NCBI GenBank assembly: GCA_028279245.1
Contig: JANQOE010000029.1
Coordinates: 1-33,303, forward strand
Reading direction: 5' to 3'
Source of the DNA: Alphaproteobacteria bacterium
GTDB lineage: Bacteria; Pseudomonadota; Alphaproteobacteria; UBA6615
DNA: 33,303 bases
Every line of letters starts with the position of its first letter. The stretch's first letter is position 1. The notes under the pieces were generated by a model, which did not search any database, had not been told where the DNA came from, and saw only the letters and a list, made by a program, of their open reading frames with translations. Positions 15,849 through 23,704 of the stretch are shown here, piece by piece. Position numbers and translations under genes: made by a program.

Positions 15849-16679
15849 TCAGTGCGGGGCGAAGCGTGCCACCGTACGCCGCATCAACGACACCATGTAG
15901 ATTAGTATGAAGGACGCAAAGAGAAATTCTTGGACCTCGGTCAGATTCAGCGGCAGCAGCACCACCCGCGCGGGACTGTAGACCGATGCCCCGAACAGGT
16001 CTATGAGCTGCGCCGGGATCCGCACGAGGACGACCGCCAGTCCGGCGATGAGGCAGGCCCGCGTCGGCCAGACCCAGTAGGTCCAAGCTGAACCGGGGAA
16101 GATCCCACGCCGCCGTTCGATCAAGGGCACCAGGATGCCGCCGATCAGGCACCAAAGGAACAACAGCAAGCGCGGCTTCTGGTCCAGCCAGCTCGACGTG
16201 TTGTGCAGGTTCGTTTCGAATTGATCATTGTTCTCGGCAAACCAGCCCGAGGTCTCCCAGCCGAGCAGATGCTGCCCCCAACTGATTTCCTCACCGCCGA
16301 GATAGAGCGCACCCAACAAGTGGGCACCGATCCAACCGAGCAAAAACGACGGTGCCCCGCCCTGCCGAGCTCGCACCAGGGTATGAATGGCCATACCGAC
16401 CGCGACGAAGGCCAACACGGCGGTGCCGAGTTCCAACGGCCCCCGCTCACTGCCCATGATCGTGCCGAATGTCGGTGAGAGCGCGGTCGACTGGCCAAAC
16501 GCAAGCACACGGACCGCCGCCACCATGATCAGCGCCAGGACAAAGCCAACGACCCCGAGCGGCAGACCGGCACTCAGCCATGCCGGCACATCCCCGCGAT
16601 CGCGCAATGCAATGAGTTCACGCCCCACCGCAGGCCGCGGCTCGGCAATGTCCAAAAACGCCACTATGTTCGCCTTCAA
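15849..16679 (-). CDS. Integral membrane protein of unknown function
   Basis: There are about 276 aa with six to seven hydrophobic helices and no domain I recognise. Notable hydrophilic segments are LGGEEISWGQHLLGWETSGWFAENNDQFETNLHN, an acidic, Trp-rich and probably extracytoplasmic loop, and LIERRRGIFPGSAW between helices. The loop with E-E-x-S-W-G-Q is likely conserved. The start is uncertain: the frame is open to 16877, inside the divergent methyltransferase gene. I chose the TTG at 16679, preceded by GAAAGGGG; a GTG at 16664 is the alternative. It lies directly upstream of the TPP enzyme gene on the same strand. Confidence 0.6.
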   Translation of the reverse strand: MKANIVAFLDIAEPRPAVGRELIALRDRGDVPAWLSAGLPLGVVGFVLALIMVAAVRVLAFGQSTALSPTFGTIMGSERGPLELGTAVLAFVAVGMAIHTLVRARQGGAPSFLLGWIGAHLLGALYLGGEEISWGQHLLGWETSGWFAENNDQFETNLHNTSSWLDQKPRLLLFLWCLIGGILVPLIERRRGIFPGSAWTYWVWPTRACLIAGLAVVLVRIPAQLIDLFGASVYSPARVVLLPLNLTEVQEFLFASFILIYMVSLMRRTVARFAPH

Positions 16680-16834
16680 ATGCCCCTTTCGACCTAATCC
16701 TGGTTCTCCAGAAAGGCAAGAGTCGTCTTCGGACAGCCTGTTCAAGCCTTCGCAACGGGCGCTACTTGCATAACGATTACGCGCGCCGGAACCGATCGGA
16801 TGCCGGCCACCCACTTCTCGGCGGAACAAAACCG

Positions 16835-17467
16835 ATGACCGACAGTACCGAAGACCTGTGGCGGCTCGCCGCGGCAACCCAAACGGTCTACGAGCGCAAT
16901 GCCGCCCGTTTCGACGCCGAACGCCCGAAACGCCTGCATGAGCGTGTCTGGCTCGACCGCTTTCGCGAGTTACTGCCGGAAGGCGGCACGATTCTCGATG
17001 CCGGCTGCGGCGCCGGTGAGCCGATCGCCGCCTACTTCCGCCAGTGCGGCTATCGGGTCACCGGTGTGGACTTCAGCCGCGCCATGCTCGACCTGGTCAA
17101 CGAACGCTTCCCCGATGGCGATTGGCGCTACGCCGACATGCGCCGCCTCGATCTGCCGGATCGCTTCGATGGCATCATCGGCTGGAACAGCTTCTTCCAT
17201 CTGACCCAGGCGGAGCAGCGGACCACCCTGCCCCGGTTCGCTGCCCATCTCTCACCCGGCGGCGCCTTGATGCTCACCGTCGGTGACCGCGCCGGCGAAG
17301 TGACCGGGCATGTCGGCGACGACCGCGTCTACCATTCAAGTTTGGCCCGGGAGGAATACACGGCCATCCTCGACGGTCTCGGTCTCGACATCGTCCGCTT
17401 CACCGTCGAGGATCCCGACTGCGACCACCACACCATCCTGCTGGCGCACAAGAGGAACGAGACATGA
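16835..17467 (+). CDS. Class I SAM-dependent methyltransferase
   Basis: The 210-aa cytoplasmic methyltransferase has motif I ILDAGCGAGEPIAAYF (about residues 50-65), the acidic end of strand 2 in YRVTGVDFSRAML, the strand-4 region RFDGIIGWNSFFHL and the post-motif LSPGGALMLTVGD. The N-terminal part (QTVYERNAARFDAERPK) is typical of methyltransferases of the UbiE/Mtf type with small-molecule substrates. The ATG at 16835 is preceded by GGAAC at a usable distance; the frame extends to 16766, but that part is unlike the family. The stop overlaps the start of the amidase gene (ATGA), so the two are translationally coupled. Confidence 0.88.
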   Translation: MTDSTEDLWRLAAATQTVYERNAARFDAERPKRLHERVWLDRFRELLPEGGTILDAGCGAGEPIAAYFRQCGYRVTGVDFSRAMLDLVNERFPDGDWRYADMRRLDLPDRFDGIIGWNSFFHLTQAEQRTTLPRFAAHLSPGGALMLTVGDRAGEVTGHVGDDRVYHSSLAREEYTAILDGLGLDIVRFTVEDPDCDHHTILLAHKRNET

Positions 17468-18870
17468 CCTGGTTCGAACGTCCCCTCGCCGAACTCGCCG
17501 CGCGCTTCCGTGACGGCACCAACGACCCTCGGGACCTGGCGGAACAAGTGATCGACCGCCATACCCGCCACGGCGAAGCGCTCAACGCTTACAAAACCTG
17601 GGACGCCGACAAGATTCGCGCCCAGGCCCGCGCCACCCACCAAGCCTTCGCTGCCGGCTACGACCTCGGCCCAATGCAAGGCATGCCGGTCTCGGTCAAG
17701 GATCTCTACGGCGTCCCCGGCTGGCCGACCTTCGCCGGCACCCCGCGGCAATTGCCGGCGAAGTGGGAAACGCCGGGCCCCGTCGTCACCGCGCTGCGCG
17801 ACCAGCTCGCCGTCGTCACCGGCAAGACCCACACCGTCGAATTCGCCATTGGCACCCTCGGCACCAACAGCCACTGGGGCACCCCGCGCAACCCGTGGGA
17901 CGCCGAACATCATCGTGTCTCAGGCGGCTCCAGTGCCGGCGCCGGCGTCAGCCTGTGGGAAGGCTCGGCGTTCCTAGCCCTCGGCACCGACACCGCCGGC
18001 TCCGTCCGCGCCCCGGCCAGCTACACCGGCACCGTCGGTTTGAAGACGACCATCAACCGCTGGTCCACCGCCGGCATCCAGCCGCTCAGCAGCCTGCTCG
18101 ACACCGCCGGCACCCTCACCCGTTCGGTCGCCGACGCCATCTTCGCCTTCCGCGTCATCGACCCGCCGACCCGCCACGATCCCACGACGCTCGACCGCCT
18201 GTTGGCGACAACCGACATCGGCAGCATCCGGCTCGGCGTGTGCGACCGCACCATGTGGGATGACTGTTCGCCCGGCGTCGCCGAAGCAACGAAGACCGCC
18301 ATCGACGAACTCGCCAAGGCGGGCGCCGACACCCGCGAAACCGCCGTATCGCAAGTTACGGAAATCCTCGAAATGCAGCGTACCGGCAGTTTCGCCGCGC
18401 CGGAGTTCATGGCCTTCCTCACCCGCGAACTCCCGGAATGGCGGGAGACGATCGACCCCGCCGTCGCCGCCCGTTTCGAGCAGGCGGCGCAGATGACGGC
18501 CGCCGAATACATGACCCGCCTGCACCGCCGCAACGAACTGATCGCCGCCGCCCGGTCCAGTTTCGATGACGTCGACGTGTTGGTCAGCCCGACCATCCCA
18601 AACACCCCACCCCGTCTCGAAGACGTGGCCGATGTTGCGAAACATCAGGCGGAGACCGTGCGCTCCCTGCGCAACACCAGCGTCGCCAGCATGTTGGAGT
18701 GGTGCGCCATCACCATCCCCGTCGGGCTGGACGACGCCGGCATGCCCGTCGGCCTGCAACTGATGGCCCCGCGCGACGCCGACCAAAAGCTGCTAGCCAT
18801 TGCCCTGGCCTGCGAACAAGTGCTCGGCACCGCCCAAGAACGTCTCGGCACGCCGCCACTTGTTCAGTAG
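17464..18870 (+). CDS. Amidase signature family enzyme (GatA/AtzE-like)
   Basis: The 468-aa cytoplasmic amidase has the full Ser-cisSer-Lys triad: K79 in MPVSVKDLYG, the cis-serine S156 in GGSSAG (154-159) and the nucleophile S180 in DTAGSVRAPAS, with the family's 24-residue spacing between the serines. The C-terminal part has NTSVASMLEWCAITIPVGLDDAGMPVGLQLM, the usual ending of the family. It hydrolyses an amide; the substrate is unknown. No GatB or GatC gene is adjacent, so it is unlikely to be the tRNA-dependent GatA. It overlaps the methyltransferase gene by 4 bp and is its operon partner. Confidence 0.9.
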   Translation: MTWFERPLAELAARFRDGTNDPRDLAEQVIDRHTRHGEALNAYKTWDADKIRAQARATHQAFAAGYDLGPMQGMPVSVKDLYGVPGWPTFAGTPRQLPAKWETPGPVVTALRDQLAVVTGKTHTVEFAIGTLGTNSHWGTPRNPWDAEHHRVSGGSSAGAGVSLWEGSAFLALGTDTAGSVRAPASYTGTVGLKTTINRWSTAGIQPLSSLLDTAGTLTRSVADAIFAFRVIDPPTRHDPTTLDRLLATTDIGSIRLGVCDRTMWDDCSPGVAEATKTAIDELAKAGADTRETAVSQVTEILEMQRTGSFAAPEFMAFLTRELPEWRETIDPAVAARFEQAAQMTAAEYMTRLHRRNELIAAARSSFDDVDVLVSPTIPNTPPRLEDVADVAKHQAETVRSLRNTSVASMLEWCAITIPVGLDDAGMPVGLQLMAPRDADQKLLAIALACEQVLGTAQERLGTPPLVQ

Positions 18871-18881
18871 TGAAATAGTAG

Positions 18882-18918
18882 CGCGAGGGGCGCCAAAGTC
18901 AGAGCGCAACCCCTCGCG
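18882..18918. terminator. Inverted repeat between converging genes
   Basis: CGCGAGGGG (18882-18890) is perfectly complementary to CCCCTCGCG (18910-18918) with a 19-nt loop. The right arm lies within the last codons of the glycosyltransferase gene. It sits in the 28-bp gap between the ends of the amidase and glycosyltransferase genes and could slow polymerase from both sides, but there is no T-run. Confidence 0.35.
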
Positions 18919-19885
18919 GCGACCGCCCGGCACCGCCATCTCGCTGCTCCGACGGTACTGACTCCGGGAACCGGTCCTGCACCAGATAGCGAGGCCGGCG
19001 CTTCACCTCGTCATAAATCTGCGCCACGTACTGGCCGATGATACCAAGGCTGATCATCTGCAGCGCACTGACGAACAACAGCAAGAGTATCGCCGTGGTA
19101 AAGCCGGCAACCGCCTCCCCGCGCATGAAGACAACAAGCGTCTGCAGACCCAGGCCAACCGCGAACAGCATGAACAACGCGCCGACCGCAGTCACGACAT
19201 GTAAAGGCGCAGTGCTGAACGAAGCGATCGCCCGCACACCCATTCGCGTCAATTTAAACCACGACCAGCCGGACCGACCTGCCGCCCGCTCTTCAACCTG
19301 GAACAGGACCTCCGCCTGCGGATAACCCATCCAGGAGACGAGACCCCGGAAAAATGTGTTCTGCTCACGCAGGCCGCAGTAGACGTCGACCACCTCGCGG
19401 TCGAGCAGTTTGAAATCAGAGCTGTCTGCCAATGGCAGGGCGCCGATCCGTTCGAATGTCTTGTAGAAGAGCCCTGCGCCGAACCGATGCAGACGACCTT
19501 CCCCGCCGCGGTCCGCCTTAACCGCATTGACTATTTTCGCGCCAGCCCGCCACCGCACCATCATCTGAGGAATCAGTGACGGCGGATGTTGGAGATCGCT
19601 GTCCATAACCACAACGGCATCACCAGTCGAAGCCTCAAGCCCCGCCAAGATGGCTGCCTCTTTCCCAAAGTTTCGAGCGAGGGACAAACCGCGCAGTTCA
19701 GGCAACTCCTCCCGCAAGCGGTTCAGAATGTGCCATGTGTTGTCGTGCGAGCCGTCATCGACGACGATAATCTCGTAGCCCGCAACCAGCGATCGCGCGA
19801 CCCTGTCTACGACGCGCAGCGTGTCAGCGAGATGGTCGCCCTCACGATAGGCCGGCAAGACGATCGAAAGCTCAGTCGAACTCAT
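18899..19885 (-). CDS. Family 2 glycosyltransferase, polyprenyl-phosphate sugar transferase type
   Basis: The 328-aa protein starts at the ATG at 19885. Residues about 1-230 are a GT-A domain: LSIVLPAYREGDHL, IIVVDDGSHDNTW and VVMDSDLQHPPSLI, the metal-binding DxD. Two C-terminal membrane helices (about 232-252 and 263-290; LHVVTAVGALFMLFAVGLGL, TAILLLLFVSALQMISLGII) precede QYVAQIYDEVKRRPRYLV, the typical ending of GtrB/DPM1-like enzymes that load a sugar onto undecaprenyl or dolichyl phosphate on the cytoplasmic side of the membrane. The frame runs upstream to 20134 but that part is a shadow. It overlaps the upstream methyltransferase gene by 4 bp (ATGA). Confidence 0.9.
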   Translation of the reverse strand: MSSTELSIVLPAYREGDHLADTLRVVDRVARSLVAGYEIIVVDDGSHDNTWHILNRLREELPELRGLSLARNFGKEAAILAGLEASTGDAVVVMDSDLQHPPSLIPQMMVRWRAGAKIVNAVKADRGGEGRLHRFGAGLFYKTFERIGALPLADSSDFKLLDREVVDVYCGLREQNTFFRGLVSWMGYPQAEVLFQVEERAAGRSGWSWFKLTRMGVRAIASFSTAPLHVVTAVGALFMLFAVGLGLQTLVVFMRGEAVAGFTTAILLLLFVSALQMISLGIIGQYVAQIYDEVKRRPRYLVQDRFPESVPSEQRDGGAGRSPRGVAL

Positions 19886-20748
19886 CGGACCGCGCCACGT
19901 TCCGTGTCTCCGAGCCCGGCGGCAAAACACACCGTGGTCGCCGGTAGTGGCACGCAAATGCGCTGCGCTGCGCCTGGCGCGGGCAGCCGCAGTTTCCGCA
20001 GCACCTCGTCCAACGGAAAATCGTGCACATAGGGCAGACGCACCGGCCGCTCGAACCCTGCCTTCCGCAACAAAACAGGCAAGGTACGCGCATCGTAGAA
20101 GGCCACGTGCTCGGGGTACTTGAACGAAGGCCAATGGCGTCCCATTAGCCGCCGCCAGAACGCTCCCATGTCGGGTGCGGCCAACACCACAGTCCCTCCC
20201 GGCTTCAACCGCCGCGCCACGCCACGCAGGAAATCAAGCGGATCGTAGATGTGCTCGACAACGTGGAATGACACGATCAGATCGGCCATCAGGTCCGCTG
20301 GCGCGGCATGGATATCGCCCGCAACAACGGTCCGGCCTGACCGTGCCGCCCGATCGGCGGCCCCTGGCGACATTTCAGTTCCATACAGCGCATCGAAATG
20401 GCGTTCGGCTTCATCGAGGAAGAAGCCGTAGCCGCATCCCACTTCGAGCAACGAGCCACCGGTCAATCCGCGCGCGGCGAGTTCCCTCAGCAGGCGCCGG
20501 AACGTACGGCGCAAGCTCTCGGCCTGGGCGCCATAGCTTGCATATCCAGACTCGCCACCCTCGAAATAGTCACCGCCGGTGTAATGCTCGTGAATGGCCC
20601 GCCCGGAGAGGCGCGGGGACAGGTACCACAACCGGCAAACGCCGCAACGCACCACTGCAAAAGGACCTTGGCCATAAGGTGTCGGCTCTGGTACGTCCGA
20701 CGCACAAAGCGGGCAGCAACAACTCTCGACCGGCAAGTCCATCCGCAT
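19882..20748 (-). CDS. SAM-dependent methyltransferase with N-terminal zinc-binding module
   Basis: There are 288 aa from the ATG at 20748 (ATG 20742 and GTG 20754 are alternatives). The N-terminal 45 residues have CxxC pairs (CPLC, then CGVC about 20 residues on) in a zinc-ribbon arrangement common in sugar- and polyketide-type methyltransferases. A class I domain follows, with LLEVGCGYGFFLDEA, MADLIVSFHVVEHIYDPLDFL and LKPGGTVVLAAPD, then KYPEHVAFYDARTL, typical of methyltransferase_23-type proteins found with glycosyltransferase genes. It is the first gene of an operon with the GT2 enzyme and may modify a sugar or lipid-linked glycan (inference). The Nudix gene diverges from it across 110 bp. 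Confidence 0.85.
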   Translation of the reverse strand: MRMDLPVESCCCPLCASDVPEPTPYGQGPFAVVRCGVCRLWYLSPRLSGRAIHEHYTGGDYFEGGESGYASYGAQAESLRRTFRRLLRELAARGLTGGSLLEVGCGYGFFLDEAERHFDALYGTEMSPGAADRAARSGRTVVAGDIHAAPADLMADLIVSFHVVEHIYDPLDFLRGVARRLKPGGTVVLAAPDMGAFWRRLMGRHWPSFKYPEHVAFYDARTLPVLLRKAGFERPVRLPYVHDFPLDEVLRKLRLPAPGAAQRICVPLPATTVCFAAGLGDTERGAVR

Positions 20749-20858
20749 AGGCACACCACTCCAGGAACCGGACGATCAACCGAAGTCGTTAACAAGTGTT
20801 AAAGGCAGGCAGCCCGCCAGATCTCCACCGAACGCACAACAAATGTGATGCCACCCCT

Positions 20859-21443
20859 ATGCCCGACGACATCAACATCGTGAAGACCGAGACCCTGAGC
20901 GATAACTGGTACATCCTCCGCAAATACACGTTCACCCAACGCCGTCCGGACGGCACCGAACAGACCGTCGCCCGTGAGGCCTACGACCGCGGCAACGGCG
21001 CCGGAATCCTTCTCTGCGACAGGGCTCGCGGCACAGTCATCCTGACCCGCCAGTTCCGCCTACCCGCCTTCGTCAACGACCACCCCGACGGCATGTTGAT
21101 CGAGGTCCCCGCCGGCCTGCTCGACGCCGACGCCCCCGACGTCGCCATCCGCCGCGAAGCCGAGGAGGAAACCGGCTTCCGCGTCCATGCAGTTGAAGAG
21201 GTGATGTCCGCCTACATGAGCCCCGGCTCGGTCACCGAACGCCTGCATCTGTTCATCGCTGAGTACGCGGAGGCCGACCGCGTCTCCGCCGGCGGCGGCA
21301 AGGCAGAGGAAGGCGAACAGATCGAAGTGATCGAGGTACCTTTCGACCAGGCTCTGGCAATGATCGACAACGGCGAAATCGCCGACGCCAAAACCATCAT
21401 GCTCCTCTACCACGCCGCCCTGAAGGGCATGTTCGCACGCTAG
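20859..21443 (+). CDS. nudK: Nudix hydrolase, GDP-mannose pyrophosphatase (NudK-like)
   Basis: The 194-aa cytoplasmic hydrolase resembles NudK, which cleaves GDP-mannose and related nucleotide sugars to GMP and sugar phosphate. It opens with INIVKTETLSDNWYILRKYTF and has GNGAGILLCDRARGTVILTRQFRLPAF before the Nudix box GLLDADAPDVAIRREAEEETG. The core REAEEETGF is intact; the position of an earlier conserved Glu is Ala in DADAP, where I recall DNDEP in E. coli NudK. The C-terminal half has the family segment MSPGSVTERLHLFIAEY. The ATG at 20859 gives the family N-terminus. It lies beside a glycosyltransferase operon, consistent with nucleotide-sugar turnover. Confidence 0.85.
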   Translation: MPDDINIVKTETLSDNWYILRKYTFTQRRPDGTEQTVAREAYDRGNGAGILLCDRARGTVILTRQFRLPAFVNDHPDGMLIEVPAGLLDADAPDVAIRREAEEETGFRVHAVEEVMSAYMSPGSVTERLHLFIAEYAEADRVSAGGGKAEEGEQIEVIEVPFDQALAMIDNGEIADAKTIMLLYHAALKGMFAR

Positions 21444-21468
21444 TCAGAGGCGGCGCCACATACCTCAC

Positions 21469-21570
21469 CGTCATTGCGAGGCGCGCGAAGCGCGCCGCGG
21501 CAATCCAGCCCTGACCGTGACGCCGGCTCTGGATTGCCACAGCGGGCCGACAGCCCGCCTCGCAATGACG
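21469..21570. repeat. Module A palindromic repeat, copy A1
   Basis: The outer arms CGTCATTGCGAGGC (21469-21482) and GCCTCGCAATGACG (21557-21570) are perfectly complementary over 14 bp. A second inner pair, GGCAATCCAG (21499-21508) and CTGGATTGCC (21529-21538), is also perfect. It is similar to copy A2 at 31200-31293. Together with the next two elements it fills most of the 429-bp gap after nudK (21444-21872); no gene is supported there. Confidence 0.85.
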
Positions 21571-21587
21571 GGGCGGCCTCGAGTGTT

Positions 21588-21705
21588 GTCATCCCGGAAA
21601 GTGCGAAGCACTTATCCGGGATCCATCTTGAACCCCGCGCGATCGTCCAGTTGGATCCTTTGCCCCCGACCAGCGAGTGTCTGGGGCAAACAAGCCCAGG
21701 ATGAC
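21588..21705. repeat. Module B mosaic repeat, copy B1
   Basis: It begins GTCATCCCGGAAAGTGCGAA and ends in CCAGGATGAC. It contains the small hairpin AAGTGCGAAGCACTT, the shared core CGCGCGATCGTCCAG, and an extra GACCAGCGAGTGTCTGGGGC segment that reappears in B4 in inverted arrangement. Copy B2 at 25225-25317 shares the left half almost exactly. Confidence 0.85.
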
Positions 21706-21717
21706 AAACGAGGGTGC

Positions 21718-21752
21718 CCCCATCCTGAGCCCGTCGAAGGGTGAGGATCGCG
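21718..21752. repeat. Module C repeat, copy C1
   Basis: The sequence CATCCTGAGCCCGTCGAAGG followed by GTGAGGATCGCGC is a palindromic element of the type CTCATCCTGAGC...GAAGGATGAGG. It recurs at 32942-32988. It directly follows B1 with a 12-bp gap. Confidence 0.8.
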
Positions 21753-21872
21753 CAAACCTCAGTCCCCAAACCGGGCATCCGGTCAACGCGCGCCAACGTC
21801 ACCCAACCTCCGGATGACACCGAGCACTCACCCCGGCATGATCCGCCCGCGACCACAGGAAGGACGCGCCCT

Positions 21873-22349
21873 ATGACCACGAAACCAAAGCCGCCTGCCA
21901 TGGACCCGGCCGATGTCGAAGTCCGCGTCGGCACCGGTTACCCGCCGCCCTTCGACGAACAGTGCCGCACCCGCGAACGCCAACGCCTCGGCGACGCGGT
22001 GGGGCTCAGCCAGTACGGGGTCAATCTGTTGACCCTGCCGCCCGGCGCCTGGTCGGCCCACCGCCATTGGCATAGGACCGAGGACGAGTTCATCTATGTG
22101 CTCGACGGCGAGGTCACCCTCATCACCGACGCCGGCGAGCAAGCCCTGACCCGCGGCATGTTCGCCGGCTTCCCCGCCGGCAAGCCCGACGGCCACAACC
22201 TCGTCAACAAATCCGACGCCCCCTGCCAAGTCCTGGAAATCGGCACCCGCCCAGAGTCGGGCGGCGGCGAGTACTCCGATATCGACATGAAGTTCGAATT
22301 CGACGCCAACGGCAGCCGCTTCCTCCATAAGAACGGCGACCCCTACTGA
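21873..22349 (+). CDS. Cupin domain protein
   Basis: The 158-aa cytoplasmic protein has a single cupin barrel. Motif 1 is SAHRHWHRTEDEFIYVLDGEV, with H-x-H...E metal ligands in the form HxHx(5)E; motif 2 is GMFAGFPAGKPDGHNLVN, with the distal His. The remainder (LEIGTRPESGGGEYSDIDMKFEF) is the tail common to cupins of the kind annotated with transcriptional regulators or mannose-6-phosphate isomerase-like proteins. It may be an enzyme or a small-molecule binder; function not assigned. The start at 21873 is preceded by CAGGAAGGA. The frame is open upstream to 21741 through the repeat region, but that part is not family-like. Confidence 0.85.
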   Translation: MTTKPKPPAMDPADVEVRVGTGYPPPFDEQCRTRERQRLGDAVGLSQYGVNLLTLPPGAWSAHRHWHRTEDEFIYVLDGEVTLITDAGEQALTRGMFAGFPAGKPDGHNLVNKSDAPCQVLEIGTRPESGGGEYSDIDMKFEFDANGSRFLHKNGDPY

Positions 22350-22417
22350 AGGACAGTTGAGCCACCCCCTTGGATCAGCCACCTTAGCGGGCGACGCCAT
22401 CGACGCACAGGTGCGCT

Positions 22418-23602
22418 ATGCGATTTCGGGAGATACTCGCCGGGGCTCTGTTGACCGGTCTTCTAATGTTGACCGTGGCGGTCGTGATCTCTGCTGTTTG
22501 GAGCTATGAACCGAAGCCGCCACCGCGCGGAACATTTGCGGATGGTGTGCGCTACTTCGAGAACGGCCGCGTTCATGCGGCAATCGATCGCTTGCGGCCC
22601 CGTGCCCGACAAGACGACGCAATTGCCCAGTTCTACCTCGGCACCCTTTACAACCTCACCGGTTTCGATGACCGGGACCCAAACACCGCGGCGGCCTGGT
22701 ACCATCTAGCAGCCCAACAGGGGAACGATCAGGCGCGCGTCCTTGCCAATCGCCTGGACCTGGAGAACGGCGTTTCGCCCGACGCGGTTGTGCGCGACCT
22801 GGCACCATTGGTGGATCGCGGCGACGCGGCGGCCGCTTACGTCACCGCCACCGCCATCCTACGCACCACCGATGATGCCTGGTCACTTCTAATGGACGAT
22901 GATGGGCCCTTCATGAAGGCGCTCGCGTTGTTCGACGATTCAGCCGAAGCGCAGTTACTTGCCGGGCGCTTCTTCGCCGACGCCGCGCACCAGTTCCATC
23001 ATCAGGACGCGGCCGGCATCTACGGCCAGGCAGCGAGACAGGGCCTATACCAACACGAGTCGGAGTTCGACGCCGTTCTGAATGACGCCGAAGAGAAGGC
23101 ACTGACCTTGCTCGGCGCCTCGGCCGAGCAAGGTCATCCGAGCGCGCAAATCGCCCTCTTGCGGTTCATCAATGCTCTACCGGCCGACCGGCTGCATAGC
23201 AAAGGGCACCTCATCCAGCGCACGCCGCTCCTATGGGAAGCGCTGGCTGCGGCGTACGGCATCAGACTCAGGTTTCAAGATGCCGACCTGAGAGACGGTT
23301 TGAGGGATCGCCCTTTGATAAGCAGGTGGCTTGACGAGAAACGCAACGAAGCAGGGACCCGTTTAGCACTGGCGATGAGCTTCTGCGGCAACGCACCGGC
23401 AAATAGAGAAAGAGGCTGCGAGGTACACGCTTTTTTCGATGATGCCGTATGTCGGTTCCCCACCCTCCCTGGCCTAGCCGCCCACTATCGCGATACCGCA
23501 GTCTACCGAAACTGTCGCCTCAGCTTGGTAGAAGCGCGCGATCCGGACCCTTCGACCAGGGTCTTTCATCTCCTCGCGCAACGCTCTCAGCTGAATTACT
23601 AG
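22418..23602 (+). CDS. Membrane-anchored Sel1-like repeat protein, first of a paralogous pair
   Basis: The 394-aa protein has an N-terminal membrane anchor or signal (about residues 7-28, LAGALLTGLLMLTVAVVISAVW) and a periplasmic or exposed body of TPR/Sel1-like helices. GVRYFENGRVHAAIDRLRP, AIAQFYLGTLYNL, AAAWYHLAAQQGNDQARVLA and LLGASAEQGHPSAQIALL show the SLR pattern. The C-terminal part has cysteines (SFCGNAPANRERGCEV, DDAVCRFP, YRNCRL) shared with the next paralog. SLR proteins scaffold protein complexes; the partners are unknown. AGGTG precedes the ATG. The downstream gene is a diverged copy, and a remnant of a short MRFDI-type gene lies 9 bp after this stop. Confidence 0.85.
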   Translation: MRFREILAGALLTGLLMLTVAVVISAVWSYEPKPPPRGTFADGVRYFENGRVHAAIDRLRPRARQDDAIAQFYLGTLYNLTGFDDRDPNTAAAWYHLAAQQGNDQARVLANRLDLENGVSPDAVVRDLAPLVDRGDAAAAYVTATAILRTTDDAWSLLMDDDGPFMKALALFDDSAEAQLLAGRFFADAAHQFHHQDAAGIYGQAARQGLYQHESEFDAVLNDAEEKALTLLGASAEQGHPSAQIALLRFINALPADRLHSKGHLIQRTPLLWEALAAAYGIRLRFQDADLRDGLRDRPLISRWLDEKRNEAGTRLALAMSFCGNAPANRERGCEVHAFFDDAVCRFPTLPGLAAHYRDTAVYRNCRLSLVEARDPDPSTRVFHLLAQRSQLNY

Positions 23603-23611
23603 CGTCCACCC

Positions 23612-23704
23612 ATGCGTTTCGACATCTTCGGACACGCGGGTGAGCAACCCGATTCTAGCCACTATCGCCGGCAAACCTCGCGTCTAGCTAAATCGGGTTG
23701 CAGA
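23612..23704 (+). pseudogene. Remnant of an MRFDI-type small gene
   Basis: An ATG nine bases after the preceding stop begins MRFDIFGH, which matches MRFDIYGR, the start of the intact gene at 24999. The first 20 nt differ at only two positions (18/20), then similarity is lost. In both places the start follows a Sel1-repeat gene by 9-10 bp. The frame runs on into the next Sel1 gene (ATG 23705), so it is a decayed 5' fragment and not a gene in its own right. A fused long start for the next gene at 23612 is the alternative, but it would bury that protein's signal peptide. Confidence 0.55.

Noticed and set aside
20789..20802. Palindrome TTAACAAGTGTTAA between the methyltransferase and nudK genes
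   Set aside because: Six-base arms around a 2-bp centre could be a regulator site, but it is short and AT-rich in a promoter region, so it may equally be a promoter element; not enough to call.
21440..21934. A 164-codon minus-strand frame through repeats A1, B1 and C1
   Set aside because: Its coding content is made of the palindromic repeats; no start signal or conserved sequence was seen, so it is noise within repeats.
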